Source: Halotia wernerae
Lineage (GTDB): Bacteria > Cyanobacteriota > Cyanobacteriia > Cyanobacteriales > Nostocaceae
Direction of reading: 5' to 3'
NCBI GenBank assembly: GCA_034931985.1
Contig: JAYGHB010000094.1
Coordinates: 62,001 to 126,000 of the forward strand
Length of the DNA: 64,000 nucleotides
Shown here: piece after piece, positions 25,002-33,470 of the stretch
Layout of the letters: each line of letters starts with the position of its first letter
How positions within the stretch are numbered: the stretch's first letter is position 1
The notes under the pieces: generated by a model
Told to the model about the DNA's origin: nothing
Seen by the model: the letters and a program-made list of their open reading frames with translations, nothing else
The model's database searches: none
Made by a program: the position numbers and the translations under genes

Positions 25002-25538
25002 ATGCTAACTTCAACTGATTTTAGTGGCTTATTGAATGAGCGCTTCTTCCGCAATTTTTTACCAGTTCCAGCAACAACTCGCCTCAGATTGGGAATCGGA
25101 ACACCAGATTTTCAACTGCCAGATATTACTAACGTAACGTTGGTAAAATTGTCAAGTTATAGAGGCAAGCAGCCAGTATTACTAGCTTTCACCCGGATTT
25201 TTACTAAAAAGCAATACTGCCCATTTTGTTTTCCTCACATCAAAGCGCTGAATGAAAACTACGAGCAATTTAAAAATCGTGGCATAGAAGTTTTGATGAT
25301 TACGAGTACCGACGAACGGCAGAGTCAAATAGTTGTGAAGGATTTAAAATTAAAAATGCCGCTGTTAAGTGATCCCAGTTGCCGATTATTCCGTACCTAT
25401 CAAGTGGGACAAGCACTGGGAGCGCCTTTACCAGCACAATTTGTATTAGATAAAGCAGGAAAACTTCTCTATCAGCATTTATTTTCATTCTTAGATCACA
25501 ACGCCAGTGTGGAGACTTTGTTAAAACAATTCAATTGA
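25002..25538 (+). CDS. Peroxiredoxin-like AhpC/TSA family protein
   Basis: 178 residues with a thioredoxin-like fold and the core LGIGTPDFQLPDITN, LSSYRGKQPVLLAFTRIFTK and the active-site KKQYCPFCFPHIKAL. The CPFC pair is a vicinal dithiol, unlike the single peroxidatic Cys of the upstream 2-Cys enzyme. MPLLSDPSCRLFRTYQVGQA follows and then a C-terminal helix. Likely a redoxin or thioredoxin-like peroxidase in the cytoplasm. It lies 205 bp after the 2-Cys peroxiredoxin but has a terminator between, so a separate transcript is likely. Confidence 0.85.
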   Translation: MLTSTDFSGLLNERFFRNFLPVPATTRLRLGIGTPDFQLPDITNVTLVKLSSYRGKQPVLLAFTRIFTKKQYCPFCFPHIKALNENYEQFKNRGIEVLMITSTDERQSQIVVKDLKLKMPLLSDPSCRLFRTYQVGQALGAPLPAQFVLDKAGKLLYQHLFSFLDHNASVETLLKQFN

Positions 25539-25587
25539 GTGTAAATTATAAGTGGGTATTGCCGTGTCAGTTCAGGAAGCTCCCATT

Positions 25588-26169
25588 ATGACCAAAGTAC
25601 CTGTAAAACTAACTTTTGAAGAGTACTTAAATTACGATGACGAAACAGATAATCGTTATGAGTTGGTTGACGGGATATTAGTGTCAATGAATCCAGCCAG
25701 TCCCGAACACGTAGCAATTATCCGATTTATCTTCCTGCAATTTTATTTTGAAATTTTACGCCTCAAGTTAGATTGGGAAGTTTTTAATGGCGATGTCGGA
25801 ATTCGTACTGCTCCTGGTCGCTCTCGCTTACCTGATGTCTGTATTATGGCTGGTTTTGATTGGCGGCAATTACGTCAGAGCAAAAGTTCTTCCGCTGTAC
25901 TAGAAGACCAACCTTTAGTGCTTGCAGTGGAAGTTGTCAGTCCAGGGGAGGAGGGATATAACAGAGACTATCAGGACAAGCCCAAGGAATATGCACGAAA
26001 ACTAATCCCCGAATATTGGATTGTTGATCCGATCGCTCAAAAAATTTCTGTCTTGATCTTAGTGGGTGATAGTTATCAAACTAATATTTATACTAGACAA
26101 GAACGAATTATATCTCCAACATTTGCTGAACTGAATCTGATGGTGCAGCAAGTTTTATTAGCGCCGTAG
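25588..26169 (+). CDS. Uma2 family protein (PD-(D/E)XK, DUF820)
   Basis: The product starts MTKVPVKLTFEEYLNYDDET and has the Uma2 core: YELVDGILVSM, GIRTAPGRSRLPDVCIM and VLAVEVVSPGEEGYNRDYQD followed by KPKEYARKLIPEYWIVDP. The Asp (LPDV), Glu (VEVVS) and Lys (DKPKEY) fit the PD-(D/E)XK nuclease pattern. ATG at 25588, with AGGAAG upstream, is preferred over the GTG at 25552. The role of the many cyanobacterial Uma2 genes is unknown. A second complete copy lies at 30606 and a remnant at 33335. Confidence 0.85.
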   Translation: MTKVPVKLTFEEYLNYDDETDNRYELVDGILVSMNPASPEHVAIIRFIFLQFYFEILRLKLDWEVFNGDVGIRTAPGRSRLPDVCIMAGFDWRQLRQSKSSSAVLEDQPLVLAVEVVSPGEEGYNRDYQDKPKEYARKLIPEYWIVDPIAQKISVLILVGDSYQTNIYTRQERIISPTFAELNLMVQQVLLAP

Positions 26170-26212
26170 TTGAGAAGATAAATAGAATGTGTATTTCAAT
26201 CAAGAATGAATT

Positions 26213-26863
26213 ATGCTGACACTTTATCATACGCCAATTTCTCCTAACTCTCGCCGTGTATGGATTACGCTGCTGGAGAAAGGGCTGGAGTTTGAACTAA
26301 TAGAAGTAAAACTGGATGGGGAGCAACTTCAACCGGAATTTTTAGCGATTAACCCTTTCCACCATGTTCCAGTGTTGATAGATGACGGCTTTAATATAGT
26401 GGAATCGTTGGCAATTCTAGACTATTTAGAGGCAAAGTATCCCACGCCTGCGATGTTGCCAAAAGATGCAAAGAATTTGGCAGTTGTGCGGATGGTGCAA
26501 CTAGTAAGTATTAATGAGCTTTTGCCGGCAGCCACAACATTTTTACCTCAGATGCTAGGCTTGCCTGGAGGAGATCCAGAAAAAATGGAGAAGGCACAAC
26601 AAAAAATTGCCAAAGTGCTGAAGTTTTTTGAAAATCTTTTAGATGATCGCCCTTACTTTATAAGTCACAATCTTACTCTCGCCGATGTTGTAGCTGGCAC
26701 TATAGTACCTGTGTTGCCCAGTATCGGCGTGTCTTTGGGTGAATATCCCAAAATAAATGCTTGGTGCGATCGCTTAATGGCACGTCCGTCATGGCAACTT
26801 ACTCAAGCCACCCCGGAGATGATGGCAGCTTTTAAGTCTGTGATAGCAGCAAGAATGGCATAA
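26213..26863 (+). CDS. Glutathione S-transferase family protein
   Basis: 216 residues with an N-terminal thioredoxin-like domain (MLTLYHTPISPNSRRVWITL, NPFHHVPVLIDDGFNIVESL for glutathione binding via the cis-Pro and Glu-Ser) and a C-terminal helical domain (SHNLTLADVVAGTIVPVLPS). It conjugates or binds glutathione; the exact substrate is unknown. Downstream is a long repeat-bearing spacer. The Ser/Tyr at the start (YHTPISPNSR) could be catalytic. Confidence 0.9.
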   Translation: MLTLYHTPISPNSRRVWITLLEKGLEFELIEVKLDGEQLQPEFLAINPFHHVPVLIDDGFNIVESLAILDYLEAKYPTPAMLPKDAKNLAVVRMVQLVSINELLPAATTFLPQMLGLPGGDPEKMEKAQQKIAKVLKFFENLLDDRPYFISHNLTLADVVAGTIVPVLPSIGVSLGEYPKINAWCDRLMARPSWQLTQATPEMMAAFKSVIAARMA

Positions 26864-27787
26864 CAATATAAGCGCTTTCCCATGTGCGTAATTCGTAATT
26901 CATAATTAAAAAAATCGGATTTCAATGTGGGTTTCCAGGGTTGAGGTAAGGAAACCCAACATCATCAGTAATAAAGCCAAAGCTGCGCTCTAAGCGTATC
27001 ACTAAGGCGAAAGCTTCGCTTAGAGCGAAGCTATGCCGCAGGCTTTACGCGTCGCGTCTGGTAGAGTTGCTATGCCGAATCACTTGCCCCTACGAGTGAT
27101 TCAGGAATCAAATCGAATTATTATATATACTCTACCTATATATAGATTGACAAAAAGGAAGTAATCTTACTGAGACCTAATAATTTGGATTTTGAAGTAT
27201 TTTTTTAGTGCTATTACTGAATAAATAGCATCGCCCTTATTAACGTCTCTGTATTTATAGATGCAAATTTATGGTTACAAAAATCATGATCACCCAGTGC
27301 TTATTGGTTCCCAATATTTTTGGTGTAACTACTGCTACATAGTACAAAAAAACTGCTATCTTTCAGTAAAATTCTGGTATACATCTTAGGTATTAGAAAT
27401 AAGCTAAATCGCTAAAACTAGCTTACCAAAGGAATTTTAAAATGTTATAATAAAATCAGCATTACCCTCACATCGGTTAGTAAGAAATCTATGCTCAGAT
27501 GAAAAAATGTAGTTTCGACTGCTGTTCCTTAATCTTTGCTTAACTCAAAGATTATGCATTTCAGCAAGGAATCGTAACATATTAGTCACCTGGTCAATTC
27601 CGAAATGTTTAACCGTAACTTTGTATCAAGATTATCTAGTAAAAACTGCTATTATGACACTTGTCAAACTGGTTTATATTATTTATTGACTGCAACACAG
27701 TTGACAGTCAATAACTAGCTAGAATAGCATCAACACTCTCTTCTGGAGAGCAAACCTACAAGTGATTGTGAATAATTTCAATTTTGT
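26864..27787. other. Gene-free spacer with dispersed repeats
   Basis: About 920 bp without a credible gene. It holds a repeat block at 26985-27075 (AGCTATGCCGCAGGCTTTAC, GTCTGGTAGAGTTGCTATGC), related to the one at 20162-20222, and an 8-bp perfect hairpin GAATCACT/AGTGATTC at 27077-27102. The right 600 bp are AT-rich. No RNA gene was recognised. Confidence 0.6.
26985..27075. repeat. Dispersed palindromic repeat block
   Basis: Contains AAGCTTCGCTTAGAGCGAAG (a hairpin with short internal symmetry), then GCTATGCCGCAGGCTTTACG and GTCTGGTAGAGTTGCTATGC. The last two units also occur, in swapped order, at 20181-20213. It belongs to the family annotated at 20162-20185. Confidence 0.7.
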
Positions 27788-27976
27788 ATGAATTCAAATA
27801 GCCAGTCTGCCAACCCTGCCTCTACATATTCCCATCGTTTGGCAGACGTTATGGGAACAGCGATCGCTCTACTAACTTTAACGTTACCAGTGTTTGTCAT
27901 TGCCCACTATTCTTCAAGCAATGTTCCATACAATCAGCCATCCCTAACCTATAGATTGCCCAAAGCTGGAAAGTAA
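27788..27976 (+). CDS. Small single-span membrane protein, 62 aa
   Basis: MNSNSQSANPASTYSHRLAD is followed by one hydrophobic segment (TAIALLTLTLPVFVIAHYSS, residues ~25-43) and a basic tail (YRLPKAGK). The conserved-looking HRLADVMGTAIALLTL core and the terminator-like hairpin ~200 bp downstream support a real gene. No family name is recalled with certainty. Confidence 0.5.
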   Translation: MNSNSQSANPASTYSHRLADVMGTAIALLTLTLPVFVIAHYSSSNVPYNQPSLTYRLPKAGK

Positions 27977-28174
27977 ACAACAGTTGAAAATCACATTTCA
28001 CCAGCAAGCTAGCTCCAAAAAAAGGAGAAACAAAATTTTGAGCTAACATTTGTCTATGTAGTTAATCAGGTACAAGCTAAATCTGTTTAGCTTTCTTCCT
28101 GACTCAGAGACTAAGAATAATTACGGGCATAATTTCCTCTCATAGCTGAGAAATTATCCACCAAAATATTTAAT

Positions 28175-28210
28175 AAAAAGCGTTGCCAAAAAACCTTGCA
28201 ACGCTTTTTT
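28175..28210 (+). terminator. Rho-independent terminator-like hairpin
   Basis: AAAAAGCGTTGC pairs perfectly with GCAACGCTTTTTT over an 11-base loop, with a T-run at the end. It could end the transcript of the 62-residue gene upstream, or of an unseen small RNA in 27977-28174. The rest of the 470-bp spacer holds an AT-rich stretch and a CCCATGCCCC/CCCAATG heptamer repeat at 28296-28326. Confidence 0.8.
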
Positions 28211-28448
28211 GTTGTTTATAGAAAGCAGGAGGTAGTCATCCCTGTTATCTGTTTTTGCCTACGAGATATCGCCGACTTGAAACATTGGTAATTCTTTCCC
28301 CATGCCCCATTCCCAATGCCCAATATCCACAAGGGGCATGTTTTTTCATACAAATATCTTGGGAAGAAGTCCACCTTGGCCATAAAATTCTACACGGGGA
28401 GCGAAACTAAGTGCGCCCCTTATTAACCGTTAGCTAAGGAGTTTTGTT

Positions 28449-28961
28449 GTGGACTTATCCCGTATTCCTGCCCAACCCAAACCAGGTATAATCAACGTTT
28501 TGATTGAAATTCCAGGCGGGAGTAAAAATAAATATGAGTATGACAAGGATCTGCAAGCTTTCGCCGTAGACCGTGTACTTTATTCTTCGGTACAATACCC
28601 GTATGATTATGGCTTTGTGCCTAACACGTTGGCTGAGGATGGCGATCCCTTAGATGGTATGGTCATTATTGATGAGCCAACCTTTCCAGGGTGTGTGATT
28701 GCTGCACGACCAATCGGTTTTTTGGAAATGATTGACGCTGGCGATCGCGATGAAAAAATTCTTTGTGTTCCTGACAAAGATCCGCGTTACGCTCAAGTAA
28801 AATCCCTGAAAGACCTAGCGCCACATCGCTTAGACGAAATTGCTGAATTTTTCCGTAGTTATAAAAATTTGGAAAAAAAAGTGACTGAAATTCGTGGTTG
28901 GCAAGAGGTTGAACAGGTCAAGGTCTTAGTAGAAAAATCCATCAAAGCCTATAAAGCATAA
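28449..28961 (+). CDS. ppa: Inorganic pyrophosphatase
   Basis: This enzyme splits pyrophosphate to drive biosynthesis. 170 residues, the usual family I length. YEYDKDLQAFAVDRVLYSSV, YDYGFVPNTLAEDGDPLDGM (containing the metal-binding DGDPLD) and GDRDEKILCVPDKDPRY match the active-site blocks. It starts at GTG 28449, preceded by AAGGAG, so the GTG is well supported. A hairpin-bearing repeat separates it from panD. Confidence 0.95.
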   Translation: MDLSRIPAQPKPGIINVLIEIPGGSKNKYEYDKDLQAFAVDRVLYSSVQYPYDYGFVPNTLAEDGDPLDGMVIIDEPTFPGCVIAARPIGFLEMIDAGDRDEKILCVPDKDPRYAQVKSLKDLAPHRLDEIAEFFRSYKNLEKKVTEIRGWQEVEQVKVLVEKSIKAYKA

Positions 28962-28976
28962 TGTAAAGAGTGAGGA

Positions 28977-29033
28977 GTTAGAAGTTATGAGTTACAGATG
29001 TTTATTTCTAGCTCTTAACTTCCAACTTCTAAC
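28977..29033. repeat. Dispersed hairpin repeat (GTTAGAAGTT type)
   Basis: GTTAGAAGTT at 28977-28986 pairs perfectly with AACTTCTAAC at 29024-29033, with further AGTTA and TAACTTCC units between. The structure is that of the Nostoc AGTTAGAAGTT repeats. It lies between ppa and panD. Confidence 0.6.
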
Positions 29034-29062
29034 TATGTAACTGTTGATTACCCCAAAACCAA

Positions 29063-29446
29063 ATGCAGCGCACTCTTCTTTTGGCAAAGATTCACAACTG
29101 CACCCTCACAGGGGCAAATATTAACTACGTGGGTAGTATCAGTATTGATCAAATCTTGTTGGATAAAGCTGGCATCTTACCTTATGAGCAAGTGCAAGTA
29201 GTGAATAATGCCAATGGTGAACGCTTTATTACTTATGCGATCCCGGCTCTAGCTAATTCGGGAGTAATTGAGCTAAATGGAGCTGCGGCACGTCTAGGCA
29301 TTATGGGCGATCGCTTGATTATAATGGCTTACGGGCAGTTCACTACCGAAGAGTTAAAAAGTTACTCTCCCACAGTAGTCATTGTGGACGAAAACAACCG
29401 ACCTTTGGAAGTACGATACTACGATGACCTGCTCAGTAAGGTCTAA
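29063..29446 (+). CDS. panD: Aspartate 1-decarboxylase
   Basis: It makes beta-alanine for pantothenate and CoA synthesis. 127 residues start MQRTLLLAKIHNCTLTGANI. The proenzyme cuts itself between Gly24 and Ser25 (NYVGSISID), giving the pyruvoyl group. NGAAARLGIMGDRLIIMAYG is the typical C-terminal block. A gene for an MBL-fold protein starts 11 bp after its stop, so the two probably share a transcript. Confidence 0.95.
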   Translation: MQRTLLLAKIHNCTLTGANINYVGSISIDQILLDKAGILPYEQVQVVNNANGERFITYAIPALANSGVIELNGAAARLGIMGDRLIIMAYGQFTTEELKSYSPTVVIVDENNRPLEVRYYDDLLSKV

Positions 29447-29457
29447 TTTCAAGGAAA

Positions 29458-30360
29458 ATGTCAAATTTTGAGCTGTCGGGTTCCCAGAGCTACGTAACAC
29501 AAAAGCCAGCTACTTTGCTAAGTAGTCCAGTGGATAGTTTTCGAGTGCAATTTTGGGGTGTAAGGGGCTTGATTCCTACCCCAGGTAACATCGCTAACCG
29601 CTACGGTGGTAATACTGCTTGTGTAGAAATGCATATAGCCAACAAACACTTGATTTTTGATGGTGGTACTGGTTTACGCATACTGGGTAAAACTTGGCAG
29701 CAACTGCAACAGCCAATAGAAGCCCATCTATTCTTTACCAACTCCCAATCAAATCGGATTCAAGGGTTTCCCTTTTTTGCGCCTGCATTTGTTACCGAAA
29801 ATTGTTTCCACATTTACGGGATCGCTGCCTCTAATAGTGCTTCGATTAAACAATGCTTGTATGACCAGATGCTCCAACCGCACTTTCCATACCCGTTGCA
29901 GGTGATGCAGTCAAAATTGCAGTTCTATAATCTGACTCCAGGTGATGAGGTGAAGTTGGATGAGATCACAATTACAACAGCATTGATCAATCAAACTCAG
30001 CGCTCAGTTGGCTACCGTGTCACTTGGCAGGAATATAGCGTTGCATATATTACAGATTTACACAAGAATACTAATGAGGTCGAAAGAGAATGCATCTTAA
30101 AGATGATTCAAGGTGTCGATTTATTAATTGCTAATGCTACTTACATTCCCCCAACCTCCCACAAACATGAATCTGGGGATTTGCACTGGCAAACTGCTGT
30201 GGGCTTAGCTCATAGCGCTGGCGTGCAGCAGTTGGTTATCTTTCATCACCACCCAGACGATGAAGATGATTTTCTTGATAAGGTTCAAATTGAAGTGCAA
30301 TCTGTGTTTCCCCAAGCCTTACTAGCCCGCGAAGGTTTAGTATTATCGGTTGTTTCCTAA
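29458..30360 (+). CDS. MBL-fold protein with a degenerate metal site
   Basis: 300 residues related to the metallo-beta-lactamase hydrolases of the 'FWGVRG.IP.PG....RYGGNT' type: VQFWGVRGLIPTPGNIANRY, FDGGTGLRILG and LHWQTAVGLAHSAGVQQLVI followed by FHHHPDDED. The expected HxHxDH metal-binding block is replaced: residues 94-101 read TNSQSNRI where family members have THxHxDHI. So at least four metal ligands are absent, while later parts of the fold (HHHPDD) are kept. It is unlikely to be a normal hydrolase and may bind rather than cut. It lies 11 bp after panD. Confidence 0.8.
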   Translation: MSNFELSGSQSYVTQKPATLLSSPVDSFRVQFWGVRGLIPTPGNIANRYGGNTACVEMHIANKHLIFDGGTGLRILGKTWQQLQQPIEAHLFFTNSQSNRIQGFPFFAPAFVTENCFHIYGIAASNSASIKQCLYDQMLQPHFPYPLQVMQSKLQFYNLTPGDEVKLDEITITTALINQTQRSVGYRVTWQEYSVAYITDLHKNTNEVERECILKMIQGVDLLIANATYIPPTSHKHESGDLHWQTAVGLAHSAGVQQLVIFHHHPDDEDDFLDKVQIEVQSVFPQALLAREGLVLSVVS

Positions 30361-30605
30361 AGATAGGGAGCAGAAGAGAAACTCACCTTATTGCCTTATT
30401 GATAGTTTTTCTAAATCTAGTTCCATAACCGTATATTTCGCAAAAATAATTTAAGTTATTTTGTCTAAGGCTAACTATAGCAATTCTGATTGGGCTTTAA
30501 TTGGTCTGATAGCAGCTAGTGAAGCAACTGACTGCACTAACTCACTACGAACGAAGAGTTGGTAAAATTAATAATGTCAGTAATTTGCCATCACCCTTGA
30601 AAATT

Positions 30606-31304
30606 ATGATATCTGCTGACACAGCTTCTGAACTGTTGACAATTCCGCCTTTAGAAAGTGGCGATAAGCTCACCCGTCATGAATTTGAACGGCGCTATTA
30701 TGCTATGCCTAATCGGAAAAAAGCAGAATTGATTGAAGGAGTTGTTTACTTGGCATCCCCATTAAGAATCAAAAGTCATGGAGAACCCCATGCTTACGTT
30801 ATGGCTTGGCTGGGAGTTTACAAAGCAGCGACACTTGGGGTAGGTTTGGCTAATAATACCACAGTTTTAATAGATGCCGATAATGAACCGCAACCAGATG
30901 CTTTATTAAGGATAGAACAAGGAGGGCGATCGCGCATCAATCAGGATGATTATTTAGAAGGTGCGCCAGAATTAATAGTAGAAATTGCCGCTTCTAGTGC
31001 TTCTTATGATTTACATGAAAAACTAAAAGTTTATCGTCGTAATGGAGTAAAAGAATATTTAGTATGGCGAGTTTATGATCGTCAATTTGATTGGTTTAGG
31101 TTAAATGAAGGCGAGTATATTCAACTGGAACCAAATCTAGATGATCTAGTTTGCTCTCAAGTTTTTCCGGGGTTATGGTTAGCAAAATCAGCATTATTAT
31201 CAGGAGATTTAGCTAAAGTCTTAGCCGTTTTGCAGCAAGGATTATCTACGCCAGAACATCAAAGTTTTGTAGATAAATTATCTAGTACAAGAAAGCAAAA
31301 GTAA
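30606..31304 (+). CDS. Uma2 family protein (PD-(D/E)XK, DUF820)
   Basis: About 232 residues from ATG 30606. An in-frame start at 30519 adds 29 residues not typical of the family. Core features: LTIPPLESGDKLTRHEFERR, KAELIEGVVYLASPL, DNEPQPDALLRI, APELIVEIAASSASYDLHEK and LKVYRRNGVKEYLVWRV. The D (PQPDA), E (VEIA) and K (HEKLK) fit the nuclease pattern. It differs from the 25588 copy and is more like the remnant at 33335-33422. Role unknown. Confidence 0.85.
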   Translation: MISADTASELLTIPPLESGDKLTRHEFERRYYAMPNRKKAELIEGVVYLASPLRIKSHGEPHAYVMAWLGVYKAATLGVGLANNTTVLIDADNEPQPDALLRIEQGGRSRINQDDYLEGAPELIVEIAASSASYDLHEKLKVYRRNGVKEYLVWRVYDRQFDWFRLNEGEYIQLEPNLDDLVCSQVFPGLWLAKSALLSGDLAKVLAVLQQGLSTPEHQSFVDKLSSTRKQK

Positions 31305-31888
31305 AAAGTAAAAAGGCAAAAGAAAGAAGTCTTACACCGTGAGCTTTTTGTCTGCTTTAGATAGTAGGTTTATTTCCGCCGTGTTGTACTAGTTAGAAAC
31401 GTGGATTAAATAACTTGCAATGGTGAGTGTAGTTGGGGTTTAGCAGCATAATTCCACTGTGGCAAAAAATCATCGAATAAAATCTCCATTAGACTTGTCC
31501 ACAAAAGATAAAAAGCTTACTGTCAAAGCGTTGCACGATCTATAACTGCGATGAAACGGTTCCGGCCTACTAGATGGTCGCATAGAAAATTCCTCTAGTG
31601 CGATCGCCCAAAGCTTAAAAATTCCCCTCTATCGTCAAGGGATTCCCATTTTTGATCGTTTAGATCACAGTCAATTTACAAGCTAGATAGCACCAACAAG
31701 CGCCCTTGTAGCCGTGGTTTTTTATATTTGTCAGTAAGCTTGGCAAAGGCGATTCACCGCTATAATCTTTGTGGAAGTTTACATTAATATTTGTTTCCAA
31801 TGTCTGCAAATACCTAGATTTAAGCCTTTGTCTAGATTTTTACCAAGCAATTCAATATAAAATCTAAAACTTAAAATCCTAAATCGAC
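31305..31888. other. Spacer with a gene scar
   Basis: The 584-bp spacer has no intact gene. Its left end repeats AAAAGTAAAAAGGCAAAAG-like units. The middle holds the NifN-like remnant at 31565-31686. The right 200 bp are AT-rich and should contain the promoter of the malic enzyme gene. Confidence 0.5.
31565..31686 (+). pseudogene. NifN-like C-terminal remnant
   Basis: Two frames joined by one base read GLLDGRIENSSSAIAQSLK and then IPLYRQGIPIFDRLDHSQFT followed by S-stop. The segment AIAQSLKIPLYRQGIPIFDR is the conserved C-terminal signature of NifN, a scaffold for nitrogenase FeMo-cofactor assembly. It has a frameshift in the A-run before IPLYRQ and no upstream domain. Intact NifN continues past this point into VGYRGTM-type sequence, which is missing. 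The assignment rests on a remembered motif and is not certain. Confidence 0.5.
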
Positions 31889-33280
31889 ATGGCAGACCTA
31901 ACCCCTAATTCTAGTTTTAGTTTGACGTTGCGCTTGCAGATTCCCAATCGTGTAGGGATGTTAGCGTCAGTAACCCAGGCGATCGCAACCACTGGTGGTA
32001 ATCTGGGTCAAATTGATTTAATCGAGCAAACCCGCCAAGAATCCATTCGCGATATTACGGTTGATGCTGCTAGCACTGAACATGCTGAAACCATTGTGCA
32101 AGCAGTGAAAGCATTATCAGACATTAAGTTGCTGAGTGTCTACGATCGCACCTTTAATTTACATCGTGGTGGCAAAATTAGCATTGCTAGCAGAATCCCC
32201 CTCAAAAGTGTTTCCGATTTAGCAATGGCATACACCCCAGGAGTTGGTCGGATTTGTACTGCGATCGCTCAAGATCCAGAAGAAGTTTACAACTTAACCA
32301 TCAAACAAAACACCGTTGCCATTGTTACCGATGGCAGTGCTGTCTTAGGATTGGGTAATCTTGGCCCAGCTGCTGCTTTACCTGTGATGGAAGGCAAAGC
32401 AATGCTGTTTAAAGAATTTGCCGGGCTGGATGCTTTTCCCATCTGTCTTGCTACCCAAGATACAGATGAGATTGTGCGGACAGTTAAGAATCTCGCGCCA
32501 GTATTTGGGGGTGTAAATTTAGAAGATATTGCTGCGCCTCGTTGCTTTGAAATTGAACAAAGATTGCGGCAAGAATTAGATATACCTGTTTTTCATGATG
32601 ACCAACACGGTACAGCCATTGTTACTTTAGCAGCCTTATTTAACGCCTTGAAACTGGTACATAAGTCAATGGCAGAAATACGCATCGTGATTAACGGTGC
32701 TGGGGCTGCTGGCGTGGCGATCGCTCGGTTACTTCGCAAAGCTGGGGCAGAAAAAATCTGGATGTGTGACTCGAAAGGCATTATCTCTAATAGTCGCACC
32801 GACCTTACAGAAGAGAAGCAAGAATTTGCCGTCAAAGCTCAAGGTACTCTGGGAGGGGCGATGCAAGGAGCAGATGTCTTTATTGGTGTGAGTGCGCCGG
32901 GAGTCTTGACACCAGAAATGGTGCAATCAATGGCAAAAGATCCTATTGTTTTTGCTATGGCTAATCCTATTCCCGAAATTCAGCCAGAATTAATTAGTAA
33001 AGATGTCGCTGTCATCGCCACCGGTCGTAGTGACTACCCGAATCAAATCAATAATGTCCTAGCTTTTCCTGGGGTATTCCGTGGTGCTTTAGATTGTCGG
33101 GCGCAGACAATTACCACCACCATGTATTTAGAAGCTGCAAATGCGATCGCGTCTTTAGTCAAACCTTCAGACTTGAATCGAGAACACATTATTCCTTCGG
33201 TCTTTGATAAGCGTGTCGTCACCGCTGTTGCTGCGGCTGTGCAACAAGCAGCCCGTCAAGAAGGTATTGCTCGGAGTTAA
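31889..33280 (+). CDS. NAD(P)-dependent malic enzyme with N-terminal ACT domain
   Basis: 463 residues. Residues ~10-85 form an ACT domain (LTLRLQIPNRVGMLASVTQA), which suggests amino-acid or metabolite control. The catalytic part has LAMAYTPGVGRICTAIAQDP, TDGSAVLGLGNLGPAAALPV, MEGKAMLFKEFAGLDAFPIC, DDQHGTAIVTLAALFNAL and the NAD-binding INGAGAAGVAIARLL. It oxidatively decarboxylates malate to pyruvate. The hairpin at 33291-33311 follows shortly. No neighbour is functionally linked. Confidence 0.94.
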   Translation: MADLTPNSSFSLTLRLQIPNRVGMLASVTQAIATTGGNLGQIDLIEQTRQESIRDITVDAASTEHAETIVQAVKALSDIKLLSVYDRTFNLHRGGKISIASRIPLKSVSDLAMAYTPGVGRICTAIAQDPEEVYNLTIKQNTVAIVTDGSAVLGLGNLGPAAALPVMEGKAMLFKEFAGLDAFPICLATQDTDEIVRTVKNLAPVFGGVNLEDIAAPRCFEIEQRLRQELDIPVFHDDQHGTAIVTLAALFNALKLVHKSMAEIRIVINGAGAAGVAIARLLRKAGAEKIWMCDSKGIISNSRTDLTEEKQEFAVKAQGTLGGAMQGADVFIGVSAPGVLTPEMVQSMAKDPIVFAMANPIPEIQPELISKDVAVIATGRSDYPNQINNVLAFPGVFRGALDCRAQTITTTMYLEAANAIASLVKPSDLNREHIIPSVFDKRVVTAVAAAVQQAARQEGIARS

Positions 33281-33290
33281 TTATTTTATA

Positions 33291-33311
33291 GGATAGGCAT
33301 CTTGCCTGTCC
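33291..33311. repeat. Hairpin repeat (GGCATCTTGCC type)
   Basis: GGATAGGCATCTTGCCTGTC plus C forms a nine-pair stem with one wobble and a short loop. The same type occurs at 61602-61618 (GGGCATATTGCCC). It may act as a terminator after the malic enzyme gene, though no T-run follows. Confidence 0.6.
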
Positions 33312-33334
33312 TAATTATCTTGATTGGGATAGTT

Positions 33335-33422
33335 GATGAATAACGTAGCTCAAATTCATCGCGGGTTAAGCGATCGCCATTTTCTAAAGGTGGTAATTTA
33401 ACTGATTCTTCGTTTTGGATAA
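33335..33422 (-). pseudogene. Uma2 N-terminal remnant
   Basis: Read on the minus strand, the frame gives ESVKLPPLENGDRLTRDEFE then LRYSS before similarity ends. This matches the Uma2 N-terminus at 30606 (LTIPPLESGDKLTRHEFERR). The continuing 'AELIEGVVY' block and the nuclease core are absent. It is a truncated copy. Confidence 0.65.
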
Positions 33423-33432
33423 CCATATATGT

Positions 33433-33470
33433 AGCAGGGAGCAGGTAGGCTTGAAAGTCTTTTGGTGTTA
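33433..33470 (+). repeat. Dispersed repeat, copy of 18421-18460
   Basis: AGCAGGGAGCAGGTAGGCTT followed by GAAAGTCTTTTGGTGTTA resembles, on the opposite strand, the block at 18421-18460. The match sits at the end of the DUF1016-like fragment, at the point where that fragment's homology stops, so it may mark the break. Confidence 0.6.

Noticed and set aside
27977..28174. Small RNA ending at the 28175-28210 terminator
   Set aside because: The terminator is good, but no promoter or conserved RNA structure was recognised, so the upstream small gene explains it as well.
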